Positions 1 through 6,738 of a DNA stretch of 12,611 nt are shown here, in pieces. The stretch spans positions 1-12,611 of the forward strand of contig CBIHNR010000166.1 in the NCBI GenBank assembly GCA_966211215.1, in the 5' to 3' direction. Source of the stretch: Desertivirga sp966211215 (GTDB taxonomy: Bacteria > Bacteroidota > Bacteroidia > Sphingobacteriales > Sphingobacteriaceae). Both the position numbers and the translations under genes were made by a program. Under the pieces are notes generated by a model. It ran no database searches. It was not told the DNA's origin and saw only the letters and a list, made by a program, of their open reading frames with translations. Position 1 is the first letter of the stretch, and every line of letters starts with the position of its first letter.

Positions 1-49
1 AGCGTGTTCGGGACTTCCACCCTATAGTCGATCGCCATGCCCGGCGCAC
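1..49 (-). mobile_element. Group II intron, 5' end only (runs off left edge)
   Basis: Read on the minus strand from position 49, the sequence starts GTGCGCCGGGCATGGCG and continues with GGGTGGAAGTCCCGAAC. This matches the conserved start of bacterial group II introns: the GUGCG 5' splice site, then the early domain I segment that ends in a GGGT-GGAAGTCCCG-like motif. The rest of the ribozyme and any reverse transcriptase/maturase lie outside the window. The boundary comes immediately after a terminator-like hairpin and T-run, which is where class C introns insert. The short plus-strand reading frame through these bases, ending at 51-53, is therefore not needed to explain the sequence. The assignment rests on about 50 bases recognised from memory; the motif order and the target context agree with each other. 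Confidence 0.72.
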
Positions 50-88
50 ATAAAAAACGGGAATTAATTTGTTCTATTAATTCCCGTT
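50..88 (-). terminator. Terminator-like hairpin used as intron target
   Basis: A perfect 13-bp stem (56-68 with 76-88, stem AACGGGAATTAAT) closes a 7-base loop. On the minus strand it is followed by TTTTAT, the usual shape of an intrinsic terminator. The group II intron begins with the next base (49). On the plus strand no T-run follows, so it would act on minus-strand transcription. I see no clear minus-strand gene within several hundred bases upstream for it to serve; only a short open frame of about 41 codons lies there (roughly 210-335). Confidence 0.75.
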
Positions 89-89
89 A

Positions 90-578
90 AACTTTAACAG
101 CCTTAACTCTTAAAGCCTATTCAAACCATTTCATTAACATTTTTCGGTTTCTAAGAACCATTACTTGCTAACTTACTATTGTTCCATAGAACAACTTTAA
201 ATAACTAGCTGATCACCTGAGGACAGCTTGTGTTTCCGGAGACCCGGATTGGTCTGCACCTTTAAAAACTTGGAAGTTCTTCCATTTGGGCATCTTAACC
301 CGAAAAAAAATCCAGAGGTTAATCAGGCTGTCAATGAACTCCTGTTTGAAGTATCTAAATTACTAATAATCTGCGAATTAACAAAACAAATTACATTCTT
401 TTTTCAACATATTTTGCACCTTTTTATCTTGCTTTTAAACACTTAAAACTCGATAGAATAGCGTCAATATTGTTGAAAGCCAGTTTTTCCCTCCTATGTC
501 ATGACTTACCAACATAAAGCTTTCTAACAAAACAAATTAAGGTATAAATTGTAAAATGCCCGGTGCGAACACTAATGC
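90..578. other. AT-rich stretch without a convincing gene
   Basis: No reading frame here has protein-like composition or a recognisable family. A 72-codon plus-strand frame (228-446) starts at GTG, is rich in Phe, Leu and Ile from the AT-rich DNA, and has no upstream signal. A minus-strand frame of about 41 codons contains MPKWKNFQVFKG and could be a remnant of something. A short inverted repeat (TTGTTC, 4-base loop, GAACAA) sits at 179-194. I cannot assign a function to this stretch. Confidence 0.5.
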
Positions 579-668
579 TATTAAGTTAAGATTGGAAGTT
601 GCAGGTGGGGACACCTGCAACGGCAAGCATCCCGCTGTTGGTGTCCCCAGCAATAGCTTAACTTAATA
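579..668. repeat. Nested inverted-repeat intergenic element (REP/MITE-like)
   Basis: Outer arms of 12 bp (TATTAAGTTAAG at 579-590 and its exact complement at 657-668) enclose two competing hairpins. One is a 10-bp perfect stem, GTTGCAGGTG (598-607) with CACCTGCAAC (612-621) and a 4-base loop. The other is a 9-bp perfect stem, GGGGACACC (607-615) with GGTGTCCCC (640-648), extended by imperfect pairing. The two share bases and cannot form together. Similar GGTGTCCCC-containing intergenic repeats occur in Bacteroidota genomes as far as I recall, which suggests a dispersed repeat rather than a gene-specific regulator. It ends 115 bp before the FUSC gene, so it could also lie in that leader. Confidence 0.7.
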
Positions 669-783
669 AACTAATGTCGCTGGTGCTGATGTGAACGAAC
701 CCCTCTCTTTTTACATTTCTGAACACTTGCTTTAAACTATAATTTATAAATTGCCCAAAGAGTAGTATTGGTGGCTTTTTGAT

Positions 784-2961
784 ATGAAGCAAAGCAAAGA
801 ACTTAAGAACTTTATTTTTAGTCAGTATTTTACCGATGGGCTGCGAATTACTTTCGGAGTTCTTCTGCCCCCCTTATTATTTGCCCAGGCAGGACATCTC
901 GAAACTGGTATCATTGTTTCGCTGGGAGCTATTACCACAAGTATTCCTGACAATCCCGGTCCTGTAATTCACAAGCGAAACGGAATGCTGGCCAGTATCT
1001 TTTTTATGATACTGACTGCTTTTTTAACTGGGCTTATCAATCAGCACCCTACCCTGTTGGTTATTGAAATTTTTCTGCTTTGTTTCTTTTTTTCGATGTT
1101 TACCGTCTTCGGTAACCGGGCCTCGTCGATAGGAACGGGGGTTTTAATCATCATGATTTTAACGATAGACCGCAATTTTGAATTTCTCGAATTGTTAACC
1201 TACCTGGGATTATTATTGGTTGGAGGCTTGTGGTACTTAGGGCTAAGCGTTGCTATTTCGCAGTTGCAGCCCTATCGCATGGCGCAGCAATCACTTGGCG
1301 AGTGTATTGAAAAGGTGGCTGACTATCTTAGGCTTAAAGCTAATTTCTATAACCCTAAAGTGAGCTTGGACCAAAACTATAAAAAGCTTATTGACCAGCA
1401 AATTACTGTGCACCAGCAACAGGATGTAGTTAGGGAAATCCTCTTTAAAACCAAAATGATCACCAAAGAGCCGACCAATACTGCCAGATTGTTGATGCTT
1501 ATTTTTTCGGATGTGATTGACCTGTTTGAACAAAGCATGGCTACGCATTACGATTATCAGGAGATACGCAATAATTTTAAAGGAGCCTCAGTTTTACGAG
1601 AGTTTAATACCATCATTCAAAATATTGGAAATGAATTGGAGAACCTGGGACATGATATTACTGCTAACGAGCGCCCCAGGCCTTTATATAACTTTCAGCC
1701 ACAGCTGGAGCAACTTAAATATCATATCGATATGGTGGATAACAATATGGTGTTGAAGAAAATCCTGATAAACCTCCGCAATATTGTCAACCGAATTCAA
1801 ACCATATATAGCTATTTTAAGCAGCAACAACTTGAAGGCGTTGGTACCAGCACCGAAAAAGACCTTGGACGCTTTGTTTCACATCAAACCATAGACCATA
1901 AAACGTTTGTCGAAAATCTAAGCTTCGACTCATCTATTTTCAGACACTCGGTGCGAGTGGCTATTGTATGTGTTATTGGTTACCTGGTTTCAAAGTTTTC
2001 AACCGGAAGCCATAGTTACTGGATATTACTTACCATCCTGGTGATATTAAAACCTGCCTTTAGTTTAACCAAGGAGCGCAATTACCAAAGGCTAATTGGA
2101 ACTTTTGTGGGGGGCATTGCAGGAGCTCTTGTAATTATGTATGTTGATGACACTACCATACGATTTGTTTTCATGCTGTGCTTCATGATCCTTGCCTACA
2201 GCTACCAGCGTTTAAATTATGTAGTGAGTGTGCTCTTCATGACTCCCTTTATTTTGATTATGTTGAGTTTTATTGGCTACGGTAGTATCAGCATTGTTAA
2301 AGAACGCATCATTGATACCTTCATAGGCTCTTTTATCGCACTTATTGCCAGCTATTTTATTTTCCCGTCCTGGGAATACCGGCAGTTGAAAAAAAACATG
2401 CGCAAGCTCTTGGTTGCAAATTATAACTACCTGGCAGAAGTAGCTAAAACGCTAACCGGAAACAGCCTGAATGTAGTAGAATATAAGCTTGCGCGAAAAG
2501 AGGTATATGTGCAGTCTGCTAATATGGCATCGGCTTTGCAAAGAATGATGTCTGAACCGAAAAACAAGCAACGTGATGTTAGAGAGGTAAATAAGTTTAT
2601 TGTGTTAAACCATACACTGACCTCATACATTGCCACTCTTATTGCTTCGATTAAAAGCGGCGAAACCAAACAGGTAAACCCTCAGCATGTTAAAACGCTA
2701 AGAAAAGCATTATATCAGCTTTGCGACTCTATTGCTAAACTTAATACGGATAAGGACAGGTTTACTGAAGTTGAGCTTCGAGTTTCAGAATCCACCATAA
2801 AAATTGCTGAAGATAGTTTTGATAACCGGCTGATTACCGAGCAGTTGGATTTTATTAATACGGTATCAAGGGATCTATTAAAAATTGTTCAGAGGATGAA
2901 GGGCGAAGAGGATGAATCTACTCCGGTTAATTCAGAAAGTGGAGCAGAGGCGAGCGTCTAG
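784..2961 (+). CDS. FUSC-family inner-membrane protein (YccS/YhfK-like)
   Basis: A 725-residue membrane protein of the FUSC (fusaric acid resistance-like) superfamily, inferred to act in small-molecule or aromatic-acid export, although the YccS branch has no firmly established substrate. There are two membrane blocks. The first has about six segments between residues 21 and 158 and includes the family-typical PDNPGP stretch (55-60). The second (about 388-533) begins FRHSVRVAIV and carries SYWILLTILVILKP followed by an RLIGTFVGG motif near 437-445, typical of the FUSC_2 domain. Between them (about 160-385) and after about 540 are soluble, helical, charged regions, consistent with the YccS layout of duplicated membrane and cytoplasmic halves. 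Length fits the family. It starts at ATG with no evident Shine-Dalgarno, normal for this phylum. It is monocistronic and converges on the DsbA-like gene. Confidence 0.9.
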   Translation: MKQSKELKNFIFSQYFTDGLRITFGVLLPPLLFAQAGHLETGIIVSLGAITTSIPDNPGPVIHKRNGMLASIFFMILTAFLTGLINQHPTLLVIEIFLLCFFFSMFTVFGNRASSIGTGVLIIMILTIDRNFEFLELLTYLGLLLVGGLWYLGLSVAISQLQPYRMAQQSLGECIEKVADYLRLKANFYNPKVSLDQNYKKLIDQQITVHQQQDVVREILFKTKMITKEPTNTARLLMLIFSDVIDLFEQSMATHYDYQEIRNNFKGASVLREFNTIIQNIGNELENLGHDITANERPRPLYNFQPQLEQLKYHIDMVDNNMVLKKILINLRNIVNRIQTIYSYFKQQQLEGVGTSTEKDLGRFVSHQTIDHKTFVENLSFDSSIFRHSVRVAIVCVIGYLVSKFSTGSHSYWILLTILVILKPAFSLTKERNYQRLIGTFVGGIAGALVIMYVDDTTIRFVFMLCFMILAYSYQRLNYVVSVLFMTPFILIMLSFIGYGSISIVKERIIDTFIGSFIALIASYFIFPSWEYRQLKKNMRKLLVANYNYLAEVAKTLTGNSLNVVEYKLARKEVYVQSANMASALQRMMSEPKNKQRDVREVNKFIVLNHTLTSYIATLIASIKSGETKQVNPQHVKTLRKALYQLCDSIAKLNTDKDRFTEVELRVSESTIKIAEDSFDNRLITEQLDFINTVSRDLLKIVQRMKGEEDESTPVNSESGAEASV

Positions 2962-2973
2962 CAAAAAAAACAG

Positions 2974-3014
2974 ATAAATACCTGTCAGGTTTTGAAAACC
3001 TGACAGGTATTTAT
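2974..3014. terminator. 41-bp perfect palindrome, probable bidirectional terminator
   Basis: A 20-bp arm (2974-2993, containing ACCTGTCAGGTTTT) and its exact complement (2995-3014) flank a single central G. It lies 12 bp after the FUSC stop and 4 bp after the stop of the convergent DsbA-like gene. An A-run at 2963-2970 gives the minus-strand transcript a U-run just after the hairpin. On the plus strand the following CTTTAATT is a weaker U-run. The core ACCTGTCAGGTTTT is, from memory, a widely dispersed palindromic repeat in Bacteroidota, so this may be a mobile repeat doing double duty as a terminator. Confidence 0.82.
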
Positions 3015-3018
3015 GCCT

Positions 3019-3657
3019 TTAATTCAATTCTGCCATCACATTTTTTATGCGTAGTTCCATCGTTTCCAGGGTTGCAAAGCCTTTGGCTATCATGTAGAAT
3101 TGCCTGTCTGAAGACTGTATAAATGCGGCAGGATAGCCGGTTACCTGTAATTGTTTTGCCAGTGCAAAATCGTAATAAGCGGCTTGTTTAAACTCTTCCA
3201 GATGCATTTTATGAATAAACTCATCTGGATTTATCCCGAAATTAACTGCAAGGTATTTATACCAATGATAATCATTAGGTTCCCTCCCATCATAATGAAT
3301 GCACTGCTGTATATCATGAGCGAATAAGAGGGCTTTGTCGGGCTGATAAGATTTGAATACGGAGAGGGCTATAGACGGCTTTTCCGAATCGAGAATCATT
3401 TCACCTTTTTCCACGTGTTGTAAATAAGCCTCACCGAATTTCACACCAGTGGTTTCTTCAACTGACTTGTATGCGCTTAATATGTAAGGAGCAACGGCTG
3501 AGACCGGGCCTGTTCGAGCGCCAATCATCATCCCCCCACTAATAACTTCAAAATCGAAAGTATCTTTGTATACCTCATTTAGCGCCATCATTACGGGACT
3601 AAAGCCATAGCACCATCCGCACAAGGCATCATAAACATAGATTATTTTGGGGCGCAT
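3019..3657 (-). CDS. DsbA-family thioredoxin-fold protein, CGWC active site
   Basis: A 212-residue protein of the DsbA family (the COG3531/FrnE-like predicted disulfide isomerases). The opening YVYDALCGWCYGFSP puts the redox motif Cys13-Gly-Trp-Cys16 after the first beta-strand, as in thioredoxin folds. A helical insertion domain follows, and TGYPAAFIQS near residues 174-183 supplies the conserved cis-proline loop. There is no signal peptide, so it is predicted to be cytoplasmic, which separates it from periplasmic DsbA oxidases. The likely role is thiol-disulfide chemistry or a glutathione-S-transferase-kappa/isomerase-like reaction; the substrate is unknown. It lies 45 bp downstream of the 438-aa gene on the same strand, so co-transcription is likely, with the palindrome at 2974-3014 as the end. 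Confidence 0.87.
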   Translation of the reverse strand: MRPKIIYVYDALCGWCYGFSPVMMALNEVYKDTFDFEVISGGMMIGARTGPVSAVAPYILSAYKSVEETTGVKFGEAYLQHVEKGEMILDSEKPSIALSVFKSYQPDKALLFAHDIQQCIHYDGREPNDYHWYKYLAVNFGINPDEFIHKMHLEEFKQAAYYDFALAKQLQVTGYPAAFIQSSDRQFYMIAKGFATLETMELRIKNVMAELN

Positions 3658-3702
3658 TCTGTTCCAGTTAATAAAATGATATCCTTTATAACCTTACGAG
3701 TG

Positions 3703-5019
3703 CTATACGGTTTTAACGTCTTTTTCGTCGTAACTTTCTATGTTGCTTATGTACTTGTTATTTACCAGAAACTCGAACAAAGGCTTGGCTTCGGGCGAAA
3801 CTGGCATATTGCGAGTAGTAATGATCTGGTTATTTTTCTTGTCAAGATAAGGATAAGCGTATAGCTTAACGTTTCGACTGAAAAGGTCGCTGGCGTAAGC
3901 CAATAGTTCATCGGTATAGTTTTCGCTGAAGCTGGCAGAATCGAAGATACGCTTAAGGTTAGCGATGTTAGTAGAAATACCCACACTGTGCGGGTTTACC
4001 CTCGATAAATACTGGGCGATTTTATGATTTCGGGTGAAGTTAGATACAATTACATTGTTGCCGGTAGCACAAAGCTCTTCGGCACGTTTTGCAAAGTCTT
4101 CCAACTCTGCAGTGCTCAGTTCGCGATGTTGCTCCAATCCTAATTCGTTACTCATCAACACCTCAATCATCACAATCAGGTTTTCTTCCTTCACGTTAGG
4201 CGAACGCTTAAACTGCTCTACAGCACGATTAAACAGATCAAAGTTAGGTGTTGACTTTTGCCTGTACTTGGTACGCAAAATCATGATATCTTTTTTGTAA
4301 AGCAAATCTTTCGACTGGCAAGCATTTGCATTTTTATCGAAAATTGCAGCTCCCGAAAAGCCTTTTGCTATCAAATATAGGTTAACAAGGCGGTCGTTAG
4401 CGTTTTTAAATACCGGGCCACGCAAATTGATTAGGTCTATTTCCACCGAGCCGACAGAAAGGTTATCCACCAGCGATTCAATCATTAACTGTGTATCATG
4501 ACTATGGAAGTAGGCGGCATATACCAAATTTACTCCAATAACACCTAAAACATTTTGTTGCAGGCTACTATCGCTATCTAAAAGCCTTACATGCAGAATT
4601 ATATCATTTGGCTCGCCACCCGGAGTTGCCTGAAATCTTAGCCCCAGCCATCCATGAGGGTCGTTGGTTTTGCTAAAATTAAGCATACTTACCGTATCGG
4701 CAAATGCAAAAAACTTATGTCCAACATATTTATCGCCAATTAAGCGTTCAGAAAGCAAGTCAAATTCATGGGCAAGCATTTTTTCAAGCCTCGATTTACT
4801 TACATACCTCCCCGACTTCTCGGTTCCGTAAATAGAATTGCTAAAAACCATGTCATAAGCTGACATTGACTTAGCGATGGTTCCCGAAGCCGCCCCTGCG
4901 GTAAAAAAATTACGTGCAACTTCCTGTCCTGCTCCAATCTCGGCGAACGTTCCGTAAATAGCAGGGTCAAGATTTATTCTAAGGGCTTTTCGTTTGGTTT
5001 CGGGAATTTCTCTTTGCAT
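3703..5019 (-). CDS. Conserved Bacteroidota protein of unknown function
   Basis: A 438-residue soluble-looking protein starting MQREIPETKRKALRINLDP and followed by YGTFAEIGAGQEVARNFF. I recognise this as a conserved Bacteroidota family that databases often label TonB-dependent receptor or nicotinate-nucleotide adenylyltransferase. Neither label is supported here: there is no signal peptide, no beta-barrel pattern, no TonB box, and no HxGH nucleotidyltransferase motif near the N-terminus. It is a mixed alpha/beta protein with no predicted membrane span, presumably cytoplasmic. The start is firm because the conserved N-terminus begins at this ATG and a promoter box lies just upstream. It is probably the first gene of a two-gene unit with the DsbA-like protein. 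The biochemical role is unknown. Confidence 0.85.
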   Translation of the reverse strand: MQREIPETKRKALRINLDPAIYGTFAEIGAGQEVARNFFTAGAASGTIAKSMSAYDMVFSNSIYGTEKSGRYVSKSRLEKMLAHEFDLLSERLIGDKYVGHKFFAFADTVSMLNFSKTNDPHGWLGLRFQATPGGEPNDIILHVRLLDSDSSLQQNVLGVIGVNLVYAAYFHSHDTQLMIESLVDNLSVGSVEIDLINLRGPVFKNANDRLVNLYLIAKGFSGAAIFDKNANACQSKDLLYKKDIMILRTKYRQKSTPNFDLFNRAVEQFKRSPNVKEENLIVMIEVLMSNELGLEQHRELSTAELEDFAKRAEELCATGNNVIVSNFTRNHKIAQYLSRVNPHSVGISTNIANLKRIFDSASFSENYTDELLAYASDLFSRNVKLYAYPYLDKKNNQIITTRNMPVSPEAKPLFEFLVNNKYISNIESYDEKDVKTV

Positions 5020-5024
5020 ATCGC

Positions 5025-5032
5025 CAAATTTA
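5025..5032 (-). promoter_or_regulatory. Bacteroidota -7 promoter box (TAAATTTG)
   Basis: On the minus strand TAAATTTG matches the Bacteroidota primary-sigma -7 consensus TAnnTTTG exactly and ends five bases before the ATG at 5019. In this phylum transcription starts a few bases beyond the box, so the mRNA would be leaderless or nearly so. No clear TTTG/TTG element was found at the expected -33 distance, so this is a moderate call. Confidence 0.42.
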
Positions 5033-5308
5033 TAGCTTTTTAGCGATTAGGGAATGAAAAATGGAGAATTGTTGGGGATAGATCTGAAGTCTGAGGACTT
5101 TAAATTCGCTAATAACTGTCAGAATCACCTAATTTTTAGCTTCTGAACTGCTGAAATTCAACCGAAAGCGGTGGGAAAGTCTATTTTTTGCTAAATAAAG
5201 CTCAAAAGGTATCTTGTTACTGGTTCTGAATTTTCGCTTACCTCCTCGCTGTTGAGAGTTCAATATAGCAAGCCTGGTCTTTTTTTCATAGAATTTGATT
5301 TTTGCTCA

Positions 5309-5956
5309 TTACTGCTTCCTAACCTTGTTGTACTTATATTTCATTTCTGACTGTTTTTGAAACATCAAATTCCTATCCACTTTAAATTTAACGATAATTG
5401 AATCGACTTCTGTTTCGGTCGAATCTGGGGCATCTATTATTGTTTCTTCTTCAACAGTTGTTAGTTGATATGTGAACTTTGATAAAAATGTACCATAGGC
5501 TCTTAGCCCCCAACCTCCGTCGCCTCCAGATCCAGCCACAATGTTGTCGCTTATCAATTTATTGTTTTTATTGTATGTGAGCAGATGTAAGTTACAGCAA
5601 CAGGACTCGTCCGTTTCAAGTATAGTAATGGATTTTCTTTCAGAGGTATTTTCTTGAATAGTAAAATAGAAATAAACATTGTGAGGACTTTTATTTACGG
5701 CCGAATCCTGAAAGAATTGCTTCACTTCATTTTTAGAGAGCTTTATCAAATTGGCATTTGTCTCCTCATATCCCCATTTCTCAATATCGAAGAATCTTAA
5801 TCGCCTCACCTTAAACTTGTTTATATCGATAAAGGGACGCTCGGATTTAATGGGCCTAATATTTTGCCTGGCCGTATTTTTCGCTTCATTTCGTGTATTA
5901 CTTGTACAGGCAGCTAAAAATGTAGCTAAAATAAATGCTGAGAAGGTGGTTTTCAC
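5309..5956 (-). CDS. Lipoprotein of unknown function with CCC motif
   Basis: A 215-residue predicted lipoprotein. The short signal peptide KTTFSAFILATFLAAC ends in an LAAC lipobox, so Cys17 should be the lipidated residue. The mature part is polar, with a Ser-Cys-Cys-Cys-Asn run in the middle followed by NLHLLTYNKNNKLISDN and a glycine-rich AGSGGDGGWG loop. I associate this layout with small Bacteroidota exported proteins but cannot name a domain. The start must be GTG: an in-frame TAA lies immediately upstream and no ATG gives a complete signal peptide. It lies 82 bp downstream of the DUF6624 lipoprotein on the same strand, so the two may be co-expressed. The three adjacent cysteines could be disulfide- or metal-linked (speculation). 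Confidence 0.78.
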   Translation of the reverse strand: MKTTFSAFILATFLAACTSNTRNEAKNTARQNIRPIKSERPFIDINKFKVRRLRFFDIEKWGYEETNANLIKLSKNEVKQFFQDSAVNKSPHNVYFYFTIQENTSERKSITILETDESCCCNLHLLTYNKNNKLISDNIVAGSGGDGGWGLRAYGTFLSKFTYQLTTVEEETIIDAPDSTETEVDSIIVKFKVDRNLMFQKQSEMKYKYNKVRKQ

Positions 5957-6038
5957 TTATTATAATGTGGTTTGATAAAGTTGGATATCATTGCAAGGTT
6001 CATTTTTTTATAATCTCATATTTTCACATATGCTTTAC

Positions 6039-6632
6039 TCATCTTTTTTGCTTACTATAATTCATAATTAACTCGTAATAATCCTTCAGAGGCTCTAAAT
6101 TATATGCTTTTCTTAGTTTGTCAACGTTAGCTGAATCAATAAGTCCGTTTTTGGGAAATGGGTGCCCTTTTATATCATAACTGACTTGTGTTCCAAACAA
6201 TTGCTTTTTTCCGGCGTTCACTTTAACCCTGTCGTATAAGTAGGCGTAGTCGCCAGCAATTGCATTTCCATTCTTAACTTCTCTTTTCATTGATTTTAGT
6301 ACTTTCCTTTGAAAATCCGGGTATTTATCAGAATGCTGAACTATCAGCCAAAAATGTTTTGAGCCTTCTTTTCCAACCTTGTCAACCCCTAAAAATCCGT
6401 ATTCATTAAACATTGCCTCCGCATACATTTTATTTTTAGCTAACACACTATCCTGGTATTGATGCCATTGCTCTGAAGTAAAATCTTTGCCTCGCCTGTT
6501 GAGCGCAATTTGGTCAATCTCAACCATATCTTTTAACTGTCTGACAAGGCTATTTTTCTGGTCCTCTGAGAGTTTGACAGCACAGCTTGCCAGAGTAAGG
6601 GAAAGTAAAAAAATTGAGATTACGCTTTTCAT
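6039..6632 (-). CDS. DUF6624-family lipoprotein
   Basis: A 197-residue predicted lipoprotein. MKSVISIFLLSLTLASC is a signal peptide with an LASC lipobox (Cys17). The mature sequence follows the DUF6624 pattern as I know it: DQIALNRRG, then a central HFWLIVQHSDKYPDFQ segment, then YAYLYDRVKVNAGKKQLFGT and the C-terminal DxxNVDKLRKAYNLEPLKDY. The function of DUF6624 is not established. The protein should sit on the periplasmic or outer-membrane side. ATG start. It is downstream of the serine hydrolase (106 bp gap) and upstream of the CCC lipoprotein (82 bp gap), all on the minus strand. No terminator hairpin was seen in either gap. Confidence 0.83.
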   Translation of the reverse strand: MKSVISIFLLSLTLASCAVKLSEDQKNSLVRQLKDMVEIDQIALNRRGKDFTSEQWHQYQDSVLAKNKMYAEAMFNEYGFLGVDKVGKEGSKHFWLIVQHSDKYPDFQRKVLKSMKREVKNGNAIAGDYAYLYDRVKVNAGKKQLFGTQVSYDIKGHPFPKNGLIDSANVDKLRKAYNLEPLKDYYELIMNYSKQKR

Positions 6633-6738
6633 TGCAATTGTCGGTTAACTTGCGAGTAACATTCAATGGTTGTAATGTGCGGGATTATATTCTTAACACC
6701 ACCTTTTATTAGGCTAGCCTTTGCCCAAACCTTTCAAT

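Noticed and set aside
3..53. Possible 3' end of a plus-strand gene (RVRDFHPIVDRHARRT then stop)
   Set aside because: The same bases read on the minus strand match the start of a group II intron placed exactly after a terminator, which explains them better.
228..446. 72-codon plus-strand reading frame
   Set aside because: GTG start, low-complexity hydrophobic AT-driven composition, no promoter or family resemblance.
3703..5019. TonB-dependent receptor or NaMN adenylyltransferase label for the 438-aa protein
   Set aside because: No signal peptide, barrel or TonB box, and no HxGH motif near the N-terminus.
6711..6720. 10-bp palindrome AGGCTAGCCT between the serine hydrolase and DUF6624 genes
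   Set aside because: Too short, with no T-run or partner site to support an operator or terminator.
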